Shown here: one piece after another, positions 34,342 to 47,177 of the stretch
How positions within the stretch are numbered: position 1 is the stretch's first letter
Layout of the letters: the number at the start of each line of letters is the position of its first letter
Source of the DNA: Caenorhabditis elegans
Taxonomy: Eukaryota; Nematoda; Chromadorea; Rhabditida; Rhabditidae
Reading direction: 5' to 3'
Assembly (NCBI RefSeq): GCF_000002985.6
Contig: NC_003284.9
Span: 62,001 to 126,000 of the forward strand
DNA: 64,000 bases
The notes under the pieces: model-generated
The model's database searches: none
Seen by the model: the letters and a program-made list of their open reading frames with translations, nothing else
What the model was told of the DNA's origin: nothing
Program-made: the position numbers and the translations under genes

Positions 34342-37300
34342 TCAATCCGAGATCCTAAGCCGCTTGGAGCTGAGCGGATTTGTGACTCCTTGACGTTTTC
34401 CGGCTCCAGATTTGATGTGTGGCTCCAGGCGGTTTGTGGAAGAGAGCCGAGCAAAGTGAACCTTCTGTGTATCTCGTATCGATAGAATCAGACACTGAAA
34501 ATTGGAAAAATTATGGTTTTTTCCAACTTTTAATCACAATTCTGAATATTCTCTTTATGAAATTCGAAATCCTCGCCGATTTTTACATTAAAATCATTTT
34601 TTCTGAGTCTCTAGCTCAATTTTGGAGCTTTCGGGTTACTACTGTAGCCCTAAAAGTACGCAAACACCGACTACCGTAACCCAATACACTGGATTTTACG
34701 CAATTTTGAGCTAGAGGTCTGAAATTTTCGGGTTAGGAGAAGAAAAGAGCGGGAAATTCGATTTTGATAGTGAAAATTTTCGAAAAAGTATTTGAAATCT
34801 GTTTTCGCGCAAGATTTTCGTGAAAACTTCGAATTTTACAGTTTCATTTTCAATTTCGGTTATTAAATTCGAATTTCTCGTCAAATTCCACATATTTAGG
34901 CTTTTTCCTGAGTCTCTAGCTTAAAATTTGAATTTCCGGGTTACTGTAGCCCCAAAAATACGCAAACACCGACTACCGTAACCCAAAACACCCGATTTTA
35001 CGTAATTTTGAGCTAGAGGTCTGAAATTTTCGGGGTTAGGGGAAAAAAGGTAGAGAAATTCAAATTTTGAAATGAAATTTGCGGAAAACAGTTTTTGAAA
35101 TTTAAAAATTTGACTTTGAATTCTCAGAAAAAAGTCAATTTTTTAAATCAAATTTCCGGGTCTCAGAGGTGTTTCTCAAACATTTTTATGGTCAAATTCG
35201 AATTCGCCGCCGTTTTTCACTCCAAAACGAGACATTTCAGATCCATAGCTTGAAATCGCGTAGAATTCGGTGTTTGCGTACTTTTGGCGCTACAGTAATC
35301 CAGAAAAAATCAGATTGCTGCTAAAAAGCCTAGAAAACAGTGATTAGAAGTGGAATTGAGCGGGGAATTCAAATTTCTCAGTGAAAAGTTTATATTTTTC
35401 AAAAAAAAATTTCGAAAAAATTTTTTTTTTAAAGAAAATTTTCGGATTCGAAGTGAATAATGGCGGCGAAATCGAATTTGAAAGTGAAATTTGATGAAAA
35501 ATTAGGGTAAAATCAAAAATTTCAGATTTTCAGCCCGAAAATCCAACAAACCTCTCCGCGGTGATTGAAATGAAACGAGGAAACGTATGGAACAGGGAAA
35601 TCCGTGGAAACGCGGTGTATGAAGCCCAACGACGGCTCGAAAAGCTGTAAAAAGACTTTTTTTTTTTCAAGAGAAATTTCAGTTTCAAAAAAAAAAATTA
35701 TTTTTTTAAGAAATTTTTTTTTGAAAATTTCCAAAAAAAAAATTATTTAAAAAATTTTTTTTTTTTTGAAAATTTCTAAAAATATTTTTTGGCCATTTTT
35801 TTTTTTCAAATTTCCCTTCTTTTTTCCAATCCTTTTTACCTTGAAATGATGATTCTTCGCGTCTGCAATAATGACATTTCCATTCTGATCAATTTGTGCT
35901 CCGGCGACGTAGGTAAAATATTGAGTGTTGAGAATGTGCTCGGCTGACAAATTGATTCCAGTCTGCAAATTTTTTAAAAATTGTTTTTTCAAAATTTTTT
36001 CAGGTAAAAATTCAAATTTCCCTTCAAATTTCGTATCTGAAACACTAAAATTTAAAAATCTATGAAAAATTCGGGTTACTGTAGCTAGAAGAGTACGCAA
36101 ACACGCGCAAGAGCCCTCCAAAAATCGAGGAATATTAAAATTTGATCATAAAATTTCAGAAAAGTTCTTAAAATCCGGTGTTTTGGGTTACGGTAGTCGG
36201 TGTTTGCGTACTTTTGGGGTTACAGTAACCCGAAAATTGAAAATTTGAGCTAGAGCGTCCGGAAAAGAGCTCAAAATATGTGGAATCTCGACGAGAAATT
36301 CGAATTTAATAACCAAAATTGAAAATAAAACTGTAAAAATCGAACTTTTCACGAAAATCTTGCGAAAACGGATTTCAAATACTTTTTCGAAAATTTTCAC
36401 TATCAAAATCGAATTTCCCGCTCTTTTCTGCTCCTAACCCGAAAATTTCAGACCTCTAGCTCAAAATTGCGTAAAATCCAGTGTATTGGGTTACGGTAGT
36501 CGGTGTTTGCGTACTTTTAGGGCTACAGTAGTAACCCGAAAGCTCCGAAATTGAGCTAGAGACTCAGAAAAAATGATTTTAGGGTGAAAATCGGCGAGGA
36601 TTTCGAATTTCATAAGGAGAATATTCAAGAATTGTATTAAAAGTTGGAAAAAACCATAATTTTTCCAATTTTCAGTGTCTGATTCTATCGATACGAGATA
36701 CACAGAAGGTTCACTTTGCTCGGCTCTCTTCCACAAACCGCCTGGAGCCACACATCAAATCTGGAGATTGCGCAAAGTGATTTTTAAAATTATATTTTGA
36801 AAACTTTCACTAGCAAGTTCGAATTCCCTGCTCTTTTCTCCCCCTTGTCCGAAAATTTTTTCAGAGCTCTATCTCAAAATCGCGTAAGATCCGGTGTTTC
36901 GGGGTGTACGGTAGTCGGGTGTTTGCGTACTTTTGAAGCTACAGTAATCTAAAATTTTTCAAGTTTGAGCTAGAGATCCCAAAATTGGATTCTAGGGGTA
37001 AGTTTAGGGTGTGGTGAATTCGATTTTTTGTCTGATTTTTTCCAGAAAAAAAAATTTACCGCTGAAATGACTCGAATAATCTCAAACTTCACATCTTTCC
37101 ATTTTGAATCGTCAAGTCGTATAAGAATAACTTTCTGTGTATTACCCAAATCAGTAATCACTACAGTATCACCAGATGTGGCGATAAAGCTCGGCAAAGA
37201 GGTTCCCGAGAGAACAAAAGTCTCATCGGAAACCGTTTTTCGGCGATCGTCAACCCGAAAAACGCGAAGTCGTGGATCTTCTTCTGGCGGTCGATCCATT

Positions 37301-40300
37301 GTTATAAGATTTCCTCCAATAGTTCGAGCCAAACCGCGTGCCGGATGAGAAAAATCGATTTTTCGGTCTTTATACGAGCAGAATGTGCTGCTTGCTTTGT
37401 GCGAATTTTTGAGATCTATGAGACGAATCGATGGACGACGTTTTGAATTTTCCGAGCAGAGTACAGCTATTTGTGATCCTTCCTGCAAAAAAAATAGAAT
37501 TTTATAAGGTTTTTTTATTGCCAAAAAAAATTTTTTTTTTTTTTTTTGAAAATTTTCAAAGTTTGTTATAAATTAGAATATTATATATGACCCTAAAATT
37601 GAATTTTCAAATAGCAAATTTTAGATTTTCTATAAAATCCGGAAAACTTTTTTTCGGTCAAAATGTTTTTTACTGAATTTTCGGATATTTTTTGAGCATA
37701 ATATTTTCAGAATTTTAAAGCATTTTTTCGAAAAAATAACTTTTTCTTCAGGAAAAATTTAGTTTTTTCCTATTTTTTCTGAAAGTTTCGAAAAAAAAAA
37801 ACATTTTTTTTTGGATTTTTCAAAATTATTTTTGAGCAAAAAACTTTCAAAGTTTGTTTTAAATTGAAATTTCGATTATTCTATGATCAAACTTGCAAAA
37901 AAAAAATTTTTTAAGGAAAAAGCATTTTCAGAATTAAAAAAATTAAATTTTCGAATTTTCTATGAGAATTTTTTTTTAGGAAAAAGTTCCTTTTTTTCCT
38001 AATTTTTCTGAAATTTTCGCTGAAAAAAATGTTAAAAACTAGTGGGAATTAAAAAAAAAAGTTTTTCAAATTTTCACAATACAAAATTTTCAAAAAAAAA
38101 TTTTCTTGCGAAAATAATTAAAATTTTGTTAAAATTGAAAAAAAAACCGTTTCCAATAAAAAATTTTAAATCGATTTTTTAAAAAATATATTCCGAAAAT
38201 TTTTTGAAAGAAATTTTAATTTTCAGACGAAAAATAATGTTTTAAATCTTTTTTCGGGTGGAAAAACGTGATTTTTGTTGAATTTTTAACTAAAAATTGG
38301 AAAAAATTTCAGATTTTTCATGTTTCCGGGTGAAAAACTTGAATTTTCTGAATTTTTCCTTGACTTTGAATTCTCGAATTCTAGAATTTTTTTATAAATT
38401 TTTAAAATTAAAATAGAATTTTATTTTTTAAAAAATGGTGTTTCCTTCGAAATTTTTCTGAAATTTCTACTGAAAACATCGAATTTCGATTTTTTTAACT
38501 TTTTAAATCTTATTCGATTTTCAATTTTTTTTTTGAAAAATTCTTGAAATTTTGCTAAAATTGAAAAAAAAACTTGAATTTCACAGATTTTTTTTGATAA
38601 TATTTCCAAAAAAAAAGATTTTTCACTAGAAATTTATTTAAAAAATCGAATTATTTTAAGATTTCTCATTAATTAAAAAAAAAAGTGAATTTTCTGAATT
38701 TTTCACTGAAATTTTCCTTTTTTTAAAATTAAATTTTTCCAAAATTTCCAAATAACCACCTTATAAACAGTAATCGCCGATGGATTTTGAATTCTCGAAT
38801 CCTTGATATCCTCAAATTTCGCAATTTTCTTATCGCATCCAGCGTAAATCTTCACAATTTTCGATTCTCCCTTAAATCCTCCATCACCTTCACAGAAATA
38901 TGGTTGATTTGTGATGTACCATGAGTCAGATTTCGTGTCAAAAGTCACTCCAAGTGGGTAGGTTAAGTCAAGTTTTGCAGAATCCACGGGCATTTTCGAC
39001 AATTTCTTCATTTTTAGGTCTGAAAAATTTTTCAAAAAAATTTAAATTTTTTTTTGTGAAAATTCTCAAAATTTGATTTTTTTTTTGATTTACAGGAAAA
39101 TTAAAAAAAAAAACCTTTTTTTTTCATTTTTAAGCCAAAAAAATCGAAAAATTGTTCAAATCACGACGAAAAAATTTAAAAAAAAATGAAAAAAAAAAAT
39201 TCAGAAGAACTAGGAAAAAGCTAAAAATATTCAAAACCGTTTTTAGCGAAAAAATCAAATTTTACAGAGTTTTTATGACGATTTCCATGTTTTTTAATAT
39301 AAAAATTCCGATTTTCTGGTTTAATTCTTTTAAATAATTTTTTTTATTCAAAAATCTCGCATTTTCAAGGCGAAAAATCAATTTTCCACGACTTTTAATG
39401 CGAAAATCGTGTTTTTTTCAGATTTTTCGGTTAAAAATCAATTTTTTATGTGAAAATCCTTTTTTTCAGCTTGAAAATTAGATTTTCGTGAGTTTTTTGT
39501 TTTTCTGTACGATTTTTTTTTTACTTTTCACTGAAAAACTCGATTTTCTGATGAAAATTTCTGTTTTTTGGTCAAAAATCGCGAAATTTTTCGTGAAAAT
39601 TCTCAAAATTTGATTATTTTAGAGTGAAAAATTCAAAAATTCGAATTTTTGATGAAAATTTTATATTTTTTCACATATTTCACATACCCGATTTCCGATT
39701 TTTCTGGCACTTTTACATAGCTTTTTATGACGATTTCCATAATTTTTCATATAAAAATTCCGATTTCCTTAAACTCGATTTTCTGATGAAAATTTCTGTT
39801 TTTTTTTGTTAAAAAATCGCGAAATTTTTCGTGAAAATTTTAGACTTTTTCACATATTTTAACCCGATTTTCAATTTTTCTGGCAGAAATACTCGAAATA
39901 CAAAAAAAAATAATTTTTGTGCACTTTTACAGAGAATTTTTATATAAAAATTCCGATTTTCTGGTTTAATTCTTTTAAATAATTTTTTTTATTCAAAAAT
40001 CTCGCAATTTCAAGGCGAAAAATCAATTTTCAACGACTTTTAATGCGAAAATCGTGTTTTTTCAGATTTTTCGGCTATAAATCGTGCAATTTTTCGCTTA
40101 AAAATCTATTTTTTATGTGAAAATCCTTTTTTTGGGCTTGAAATTAGATTTTCGTGAAATTTTTTTTTTCACTGAAAAACTCGACTTTCTAATGAAAATT
40201 TCAGATTTTCCATGTTTTTTGACAATTTTCGACAAAAAAAGCTGCGATTTTAGTCACTTTTTTGACAGAAATCGCAAAATTTCTAGGCAAAAAACGAAAA

Positions 40301-42762
40301 TTTAACTTTTAGGCTTCAAAATTGGAATTTCTACGTTTTTTTAAATCGGAAAATTGGAATTTTTCGGATTTTTTTTTCAGATTTCACACAATTTCTAGGT
40401 GAAAAATCGATTTTTCTACACTTTTTTGCACATTTTTCACGATTTTTTGGGTTTTTTTTTCAGGGAAAAAAAATAAATGTTTTATGAAATTCACAATTTT
40501 TTTTCAATTTTTAAGCCAAAAAAAAAAAAACGAAAATTTGTTAAAATCACGATAAAAAACTTTGAAAAAATGAAAAAAAATCGCTTTTTTTTTACTTTTC
40601 ACTGAAAAACTCGATTTTTTGATCAAATTGTCAGATTTTCCACGTTTTTTTGGCAATTTTTGACAAAAAAATCTGCGATTTCAGTCATTTTTTGACAGAA
40701 ATCGCGAAATTTCTAGGCGAAAAAAATAATAATTAACTTTTTAGGCTAGAATTTTTATAATTTTGAAAGAAAAAACGCGTAATTTCCAAACGAAAACATG
40801 GAATTTTTTGGGATTTTCTTCAGATTTCACACAATTTCTAGGTGAAAAATCGTGTTTTTTCAGATTTTTTGGGTTTTTAAGAGAAAAAAAAAGGTACGAG
40901 CTCGATCCTTGGATAAATGTTTTATGAAATTCGCCTGGGAAACATTGGATTTTTGCAGAAAATCGTCTCTTTCAGCATCTTCAGATTCCGAATCTGATGA
41001 TAAATAAATAATATCCTCCTCGGTTTTGATTGCTTTTTCCTTTGAAATTTGCAAATTTTTGAGAATTTCCCACGCATTTGCGGCGGTTTCCGGTGGAATT
41101 GCCGGAAAATATGCGGTTTCTTCGATTTCTGACTCGATTTTCACGTCGTTTAAGCCATTTTCAACGAAATTCAGATCTTCTTCGGCCACTTCTTCCGCAC
41201 TTTTTTGAGATTCCGACCAATCTGACAGTGATTCGTTGTAGTCGAGCTCCTCGAGCTCCTCTGGCTCATCAATTCGTAAATTTGAGGTTCCGGGAACAGT
41301 TTCAATGGATTCTTGAGGTCTCGGCGAGAAAAAATTCAAATTTTTGACGTTTAGAATGTCCTCTTCGGTTAGTGCAGTTTGACGGGAAAAATGAAGCTGG
41401 ATCTTTTCAATCTGAAAATTTCAAAAAAAAATTTGGCTTTTTCCTAGTTTTTCTGATTTTTTTTTCATGTTTTTAAAGTTTTTCGTCGTGATTTTAACAA
41501 ATTTTCGTTTTTTTTTTTGGCTTAAAAATTGAAAAAAAAATTGTGAATTTCATAAAACATTTATCTTTTTCCCTGAAAAAACCCCAAAAAATCGTGAAAA
41601 ATGTGCAAAAAAGTCGAGAAAAATCGATTTTTCACCTAGAAATTGTGTGAAATCTGAAAAAAAATCCGAAAAATTCCAATTTTGAAGCCTAAAAAGTTAA
41701 TTTTTATTTTTTCCGCCTAGAAATTTCGCGATTTCTGTCAAACAAGTGACTAAAATCGCAGCTTTTTTTGTCGAAAATTGTTAAAAAACATGGAAAATCT
41801 GAACATTTCATCTGAAAATCGAGTTTTCCAGTGAAAAATTTAAAAAAAACTCACGAAAATCTAATTTCAAGCCGAAAAAAAGGATTTTCACATAAAAAAT
41901 TGATTTTTAACCGAGAAATTACACGATTTAAAGCCGAAAAATCTGAAAAAAACACGATTTTCGCATTAAAAGTCGTGGAAAATTGATTTTTCGCCTTGAA
42001 ATTGCGAGATTTTTGAATAAAAAAAATTATTTAAAAGAATTAAATCAGAAAATCGGAATTTTTATATGAAAAATTATAGAAATCGTCATAAAAAGCTCTG
42101 TAAAATTCGATTTTTTCGCTAAAAATGGTTTTGAATATTTTTGGCTTTTTCCCAGTTTTTCTGATTTTTTTTTTCATTTTTTCAAAGTTTTTTGTCGTGA
42201 TTTTGACAAATTTCCGATTTTTCGGCTTGAAAATTGAAAAAAAATCGTTTTTTCATGTTTCTATAGGAATTTTATACAAATTTCTAGCTTTTCCTTGACC
42301 TTCAAGCCTGTTTTTAGCTTTTTTCACTATGATTTTTCACATACTTTGTTGCGAAAATACGTTTTTATTACACAGAAACAAGGAAGCCGCCCCGTGGATA
42401 TCGATTTTTTTGGTTTTTTCTCCATTTTCGTGCTTTTTTTTACAATTTTTCATGAGTTTTCATCAATTTTAACAATTATCTGCTTTAAATTTAATAGAAT
42501 CACGCAAAAAATAAAGAAAATCATGTTTTGTTCCGGATTTTTTTGGATTTTCATTTTTTCATCCATTTTTTTGCAATTTTTCACATTTCTGTTGATTTCC
42601 AGAGTTTTTTTTGCTTACCGCAAGCTCAACATTTTGCACATCTATCGCTGTAAGCTGCTGCACCGGCTCATTCGATAAAATCTTGCCGAAAATCGATAAA
42701 ATTCGATTTTTCTCGATTTCTGGGTCATCTGGAGGTCCCAATAGCTCATTTTCATCGTCCAT
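34342..42762 (-). CDS. NHL/beta-propeller-like protein, 569 codons, intact
   Basis: Inferred exons (minus) are 42762-42619, 41411-40898, 39019-38760, 37482-37060, 35962-35840, 35644-35552 and 34494-34342. All six junctions are in phase and no stop interrupts them. An acceptor (TTTTTTACAG) 15 bases before the ATG suggests SL trans-splicing. Residues 1-220 are acidic and serine-rich (IDEPEELEELDYNESLSDWS, YLSSDSESEDAERDD) and probably disordered. Residues 220-569 carry NHL-like blades: DLTYPLGVTFDTKSDSWYIT, PARGLARTIGGNLI, YVAGAQIDQNGNVIIADAKN. No RING or B-box is seen, so it is not a standard TRIM-NHL protein, and no signal peptide is seen. Propellers of this type usually bind protein or RNA; the partner is unknown. 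I do not recognise the specific gene. Confidence 0.72.
34404..35010. repeat. inverted duplicate, left copy (includes the last exon of the NHL-like gene)
   Basis: The reverse complement is at 36165-36766. It includes most of exon 7 and the adjoining intron with ttactgtagcc / gcaaacaccgactaccgtaa repeats. Confidence 0.85.
36165..36766. repeat. inverted duplicate, right copy, in intron 4 of the NHL-like gene
   Basis: An inverted copy of the last exon and flank lies between exons 4 and 5. On the plus strand it retains a splice acceptor (attttcag at about 36670) and the exon sequence up to about 36766, so it could in principle form an intramolecular hairpin with the 3' end of the pre-mRNA. Confidence 0.85.
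39100..42260. repeat. AT-rich inverted repeats on both sides of NHL exon 2
   Basis: Introns 1 and 2 are built from the same low-complexity sequence in opposite orientation: tttcacacaatttctaggtg with cacatttttcacgatttt at 40380-40460 against its complement at 41590-41660, and tttttcaagccaaaaa-type against 41475-41540. Exon 2 (40898-41411) sits between the arms. Copies are imperfect and tandemly reiterated (for example 39130, 40500). Confidence 0.7.
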
Positions 42763-43125
42763 TATAGAATATTACCTGTAAAAAATTGGAAAATTGCTGA
42801 ATTTTACTCAAAAACACGAAAAATTTATCTGAAAATCGTTGAAAACAATTAATTGTCGTAGAATCTTGGGTTTCGACATGTGTCGTCAGCTGCGGTGTTT
42901 GCGTACTACACACATTTCAAATGGAGGGAGTTTAAATTTGGGTTTTCTGGATTTTTTTCGTTTTCTTCAATTTTTTGTAGTGTTTCAAAGATTTTTCAGA
43001 AATAAAAACAGGTATTTGACAAATTATTCATTTCTTCTAGTAAATCAACACAAAGAATTAAGGAAAAATCTAGAAAATTGGGGTAAAAACAAGTAAAAAA
43101 TGCACTAAAAACCAAATAAACGACA

Positions 43126-44995
43126 CTCAGACAAACGCTTAGTAGCTTAATTAGATTTCAACCATATTAAACGAGATTTCAACCATATTTGTTTAGAAAA
43201 TCCATATTGCATTATATTTGCTCCATATTAGATTAGAAATCCATGTTAGATTAGATTTCCTCCATATTTCATTAGAAAACAAATCTAATCTAATATGGTC
43301 GAAATCTAATCCAATATGGCACGCTCTCAGCCATATTTGATTAGATTTCGCCCATGTTAGATTAGAAATCTCACGAGAAATGGGCGTATTAAAATAAATA
43401 AATAAATAAGAAGAAAACGGAAAGTGCAAACGCGTAGGGCTTAAAATTTTTAAAATTAAAATTGAAAAGTTTTAAAATAAAATTATGATTTGAAAATAAG
43501 AATTATCTCCTGCAAATAATAATCTAAAGATGATGTCCGCTGACTGACTTTGACGAATCTCCGAAAAGTCTCCAACTGGTAATGTTTTTTTCAGAAAACA
43601 CTTTTTTTTTCAAAATCCGGCAAGAAATTTCACGGCTACAACTGTGACAACTTCGATGGTTACAAACAACGAAATAACATATTCTATTAATTTAAATTAA
43701 CTCCTACAAACCATTACTTTTTTCGGTATAGTTCGTGGAAAAATTATATCATTTCACACAAATGATACTAGAGCTCTTGCTGCGAAAAGAGGAAAACGGT
43801 TAACAAACTTTTTCAAATGAAAAACCTTGATATCAAGCCGTTCAAGTCTTCAAAATACATTCCCTCTACTCAGTTCATCTAATTTTCCTTAACTTATCGA
43901 AGAAACAACGCGCGCTACCACCACCAGCTATTTAACCGAACAGTTCATCGAAAGTTCATGTGTGCAGATTGGCCGAGTCGGTAAGAACACAGTCCAGAAC
44001 ACAGTCCTTACCGACTCGGCCAATCTGCACACATGAACTTTCGATGAACTGTTCGGTTAAATAGCTGGTGGTGGTAGCGCGCGTTGTTTCTTCGATAAGT
44101 TAAGGAAAATTAGATGAACTGAGTAGAGGGAATGTATTTTGAAGACTTGAACGGCTTGATATCAAGGTTTTTCATTTGAAAAAGTTTGTTAACCGTTTTC
44201 CTCTTTTCGCAGCAAGAGCTCTAGTATCATTTGTGTGAAATGATATAATTTTTCCACGAACTATACCGAAAAAAGTAATGGTTTGTAGGAGTTAATTTAA
44301 ATTAATAGAATATGTTATTTCGTTGTTTGTAACCATCGAAGTTGTCACAGTTGTAGCCGTGAAATTTCTTGCCGGATTTTGAAAAAAAAAGTGTTTTCTG
44401 AAAAAAACATTACCAGTTGGAGACTTTTCGGAGATTCGTCAAAGTCAGTCAGCGGACATCATCTTTAGATTATTATTTGCAGGAGATAATTCTTATTTTC
44501 AAATCATAATTTTATTTTAAAACTTTTCAATTTTAATTTTAAAAATTTTAAGCCCTACGCGTTTGCACTTTCCGTTTTCTTCTTATTTATTTATTTATTT
44601 TAATACGCCCATTTCTCGTGAGATTTCTAATCTAACATGGGCGAAATCTAATCAAATATGGCTGAGAGCGTGCCATATTGGATTAGATTTCGACCATATT
44701 AGATTAGATTTGTTTTCTAATGAAACATGGATGAAATCTAATCCAACATGGATTTCTAATCCAATATGGACAAAATCTAATCCAATATGGTCGAAATCTA
44801 ATCAAATATGGCTGAGAGCGTGCCATATTGGATTAGATTTGTTTTCTAATGAAATATGGAGGAAATCTAATCTAACATGGATTTCTAATCTAATATGGAG
44901 CAAATATAATGCAATATGGATTTTCTAAACAAATATGGTTGAAATCTCGTTTAATATGGTTGAAATCTAATTAAGCTACTAAGCGTTTGTCTGAG
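43126..44995. mobile_element. 1.87-kb near-perfect palindrome (foldback element) in the lin-1 fragment
   Basis: Arms are 43126-43985 (860 bp) and 44007-44995 (989 bp) around a 21-bp spacer of a duplicated aacacagtc motif. Outer ends are ctcagacaaacgctt and its complement. The right arm is longer because of extra aatctaatccaatatgg units. Next to the spacer each arm carries gattggccgagtcggtaag, similar to a tRNA 5' half/A box. No ORF of note. Confidence 0.92.
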
Positions 44996-47107
44996 TTGGA
45001 GAATGTGTTTAGCAGCGGATTTGTGGCCTGGAATGCGGAGACCGGCGGGAATTGGAACACCTGAAAAGTATAGAAATTTTGAATGTTTAAATGCAAGCCA
45101 TTGAGAATTTTTATAAAAATTGTTAAAAACTAGGGAGAAACCGGGTGAAAATTGTTGAAAATTCGATTTTTTTCTGACTTTCAATTCGAGATTTTTTTTT
45201 CAAAAATGATAAGTTTAACAATATTCTTCATTTTATATCTTTATTTCCATTGGAAAATTATCAGAAATGAATTTAATTTATTAAAAATTGGTACGGTAGC
45301 TTTAAAGGCTCATACCTCTATCCTTGTGGGAGGTCTCGCCACGACAGCTGGATTTTTATTGATTTCCAGAGATTTTACGATTCTCAAAGAGGAAACAGGC
45401 TATTTTCGGGTAAATCCTAGACAGGAGAGATATTTTTCACTAATAATTTAGAAAATAAGACTAAAAATTTGGCGAAAATAGTTTGAAAAGTGAGATTTCG
45501 AGGCGGAAAATCAGTTTTTAGGGGTTTTTTGGCTAAAAAAATTTTTTTTTAATACTCGCTACGTTCTATGTTTTTCTAAAAGTAAGATTCATTTTCCAAA
45601 CGATTTTCAGAGAAATTCCTCTGAACAAACTGTGAAGAAAAATTAAACTTGGTTACTGTGTTTTTAAAGGCACATAGCCCTAAGTGTGTGAGAGGTCTCG
45701 ACACGAAAAAAGCGGGAATTTTTAATTTTCAATGCACAATAATTATTTTTCGATATAAATAGAGAAAAAAATCCATAAATATTTCGTATTTAAAAAAAAA
45801 CCAACCTGACTCTCGCCAAGACCGGGAGTCCTACCACTGCTGCCAAGCTCGCCGAGCCCCAAATTCTTCGGTGTTACCAGTGGTGATCGGAACGGTGACT
45901 GGGACGCCAAATGTGGTGATATTTGTGGTCCATAAAGCCCGGCAGACGCCAGCGCTGCGTACGTGTACAGTTGACTGATCTGTGCTTGGAATAGCGGGGA
46001 GTTTTGATGGTGTTGCTGAAGCATCAGAAGTGGAGACGAGATTGACGGTTGTAAGGAGAAATTCGAGGTTGCTGTCAGGTTCAGCGGGTTCGGCTTCATT
46101 CCTTTTTTCGTTGGCGGCTGCGGCGGTGCAGTCGTCGATGGCGTTGTGGAGGACGATAGGGATCGTTTTCGGCATTGTCGGGACTCATCTACAGGGGATG
46201 AGGTGGATGGAGTCGCTGAGGAGGCCACACTGCTTGACGGGGAGCACACACTGAAAAATAAAAAAATTATTGATTTTTTCTCTAGAAAATATCGATTTTC
46301 TCGACGATTTTTGGATTTTCAATCCATTTATTGATTTCATATAAAAATTACGGCTAATCTTTGGCAAGGATTTCTGGCTTCTCTCATAAATTGAAATGGA
46401 AGAGTTTGCCGAACTAGGCCATTTTAGCTCGGCCATACCTGGGGTAGATTTACGGCACGTTGTGTGTCGCGTCGCGGCTCGATTTTAGTTGTAAAACTAA
46501 ACGTCTTCGTCCGTGTGGAGTATACGACTTTCCCAAGTGTTGTCCGTAAGGCGATTGTCAATGGAGCGCGAAAAATTCAATGAGGAAGGCCAGAACCCCG
46601 TGCTTCGAGACAATTTATTGATTTTTCGGTTAAAAAATATATTGACTTTCTTGAGCATTTGAACTTTTATTCAACAAAAAACAACTATCTATGCCGTCCC
46701 TTCAAAATTATTGATTGAAAAAATGTATCGATTTTCTGTTAAATTTATTGATTTTTCTATAATTTAATCGATTTTTTCAAATATTCATTGATTTTTGCTC
46801 AAATCATTATCGATTTTCCCAAATCTTACCTATCTGTTGGACTTGGTGTGCTGACACTGTGCGTCGTCGGTGAATCCGTCCCAAGAAGGCTCAGCGCCGA
46901 GAAATCCGTGTTGCCACGTGGATTTTGAGGTGGTGGAGGCGGCGGCGGTGCTTGTAATGACGTCATAAACGACGGAATCTCGTGTCGAATGTCCTTCTCG
47001 TCTTTGACATAACACATCTTCATGTTCATATTTGAGGAAAAGTCGGCGGTCGGCGGAGTGTGGGCGTCAGTAGTTACAAAGCGATATACGAACTTTTTGC
47101 CGATCAC
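44996..47107 (-). pseudogene. lin-1: lin-1 ETS factor, 3' portion only, last exon interrupted
   Basis: LIN-1 is the nuclear ETS repressor of vulval fate that MAPK MPK-1 inactivates downstream of LET-60 Ras. Inferred exons (minus) are 47107-46830, 46250-45806 and 45060 to about 44996, with matching phases (about 262 of 441 codons). The first begins in the end of the ETS domain (VIGKKFVYRFVTTDAHTPP), then proline-rich LQAPPPPPPPQNPRGN, Ser/Thr-rich SSSVASSATPSTSSP with many S/T-P MAPK sites, then VFQFPPVSAFQATNPLLN with the FQFP ERK-docking motif. Immediately afterwards the 1.87-kb palindrome begins, and the normal C-terminal tail was not found beyond it. Exons for the core of the ETS domain are absent upstream, where the 171-bp repeat, the satellite and the F-box genes lie. 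It is either a partial copy or a rearranged locus. No stop interrupts the retained exons. Confidence 0.85.
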
Positions 47108-47177
47108 CTGAAAAATGTTCAATTTGGTTAGCAAGTTTTGTAGTTGAACATTTTTTGATATCTGCAAAATTGGCTTT

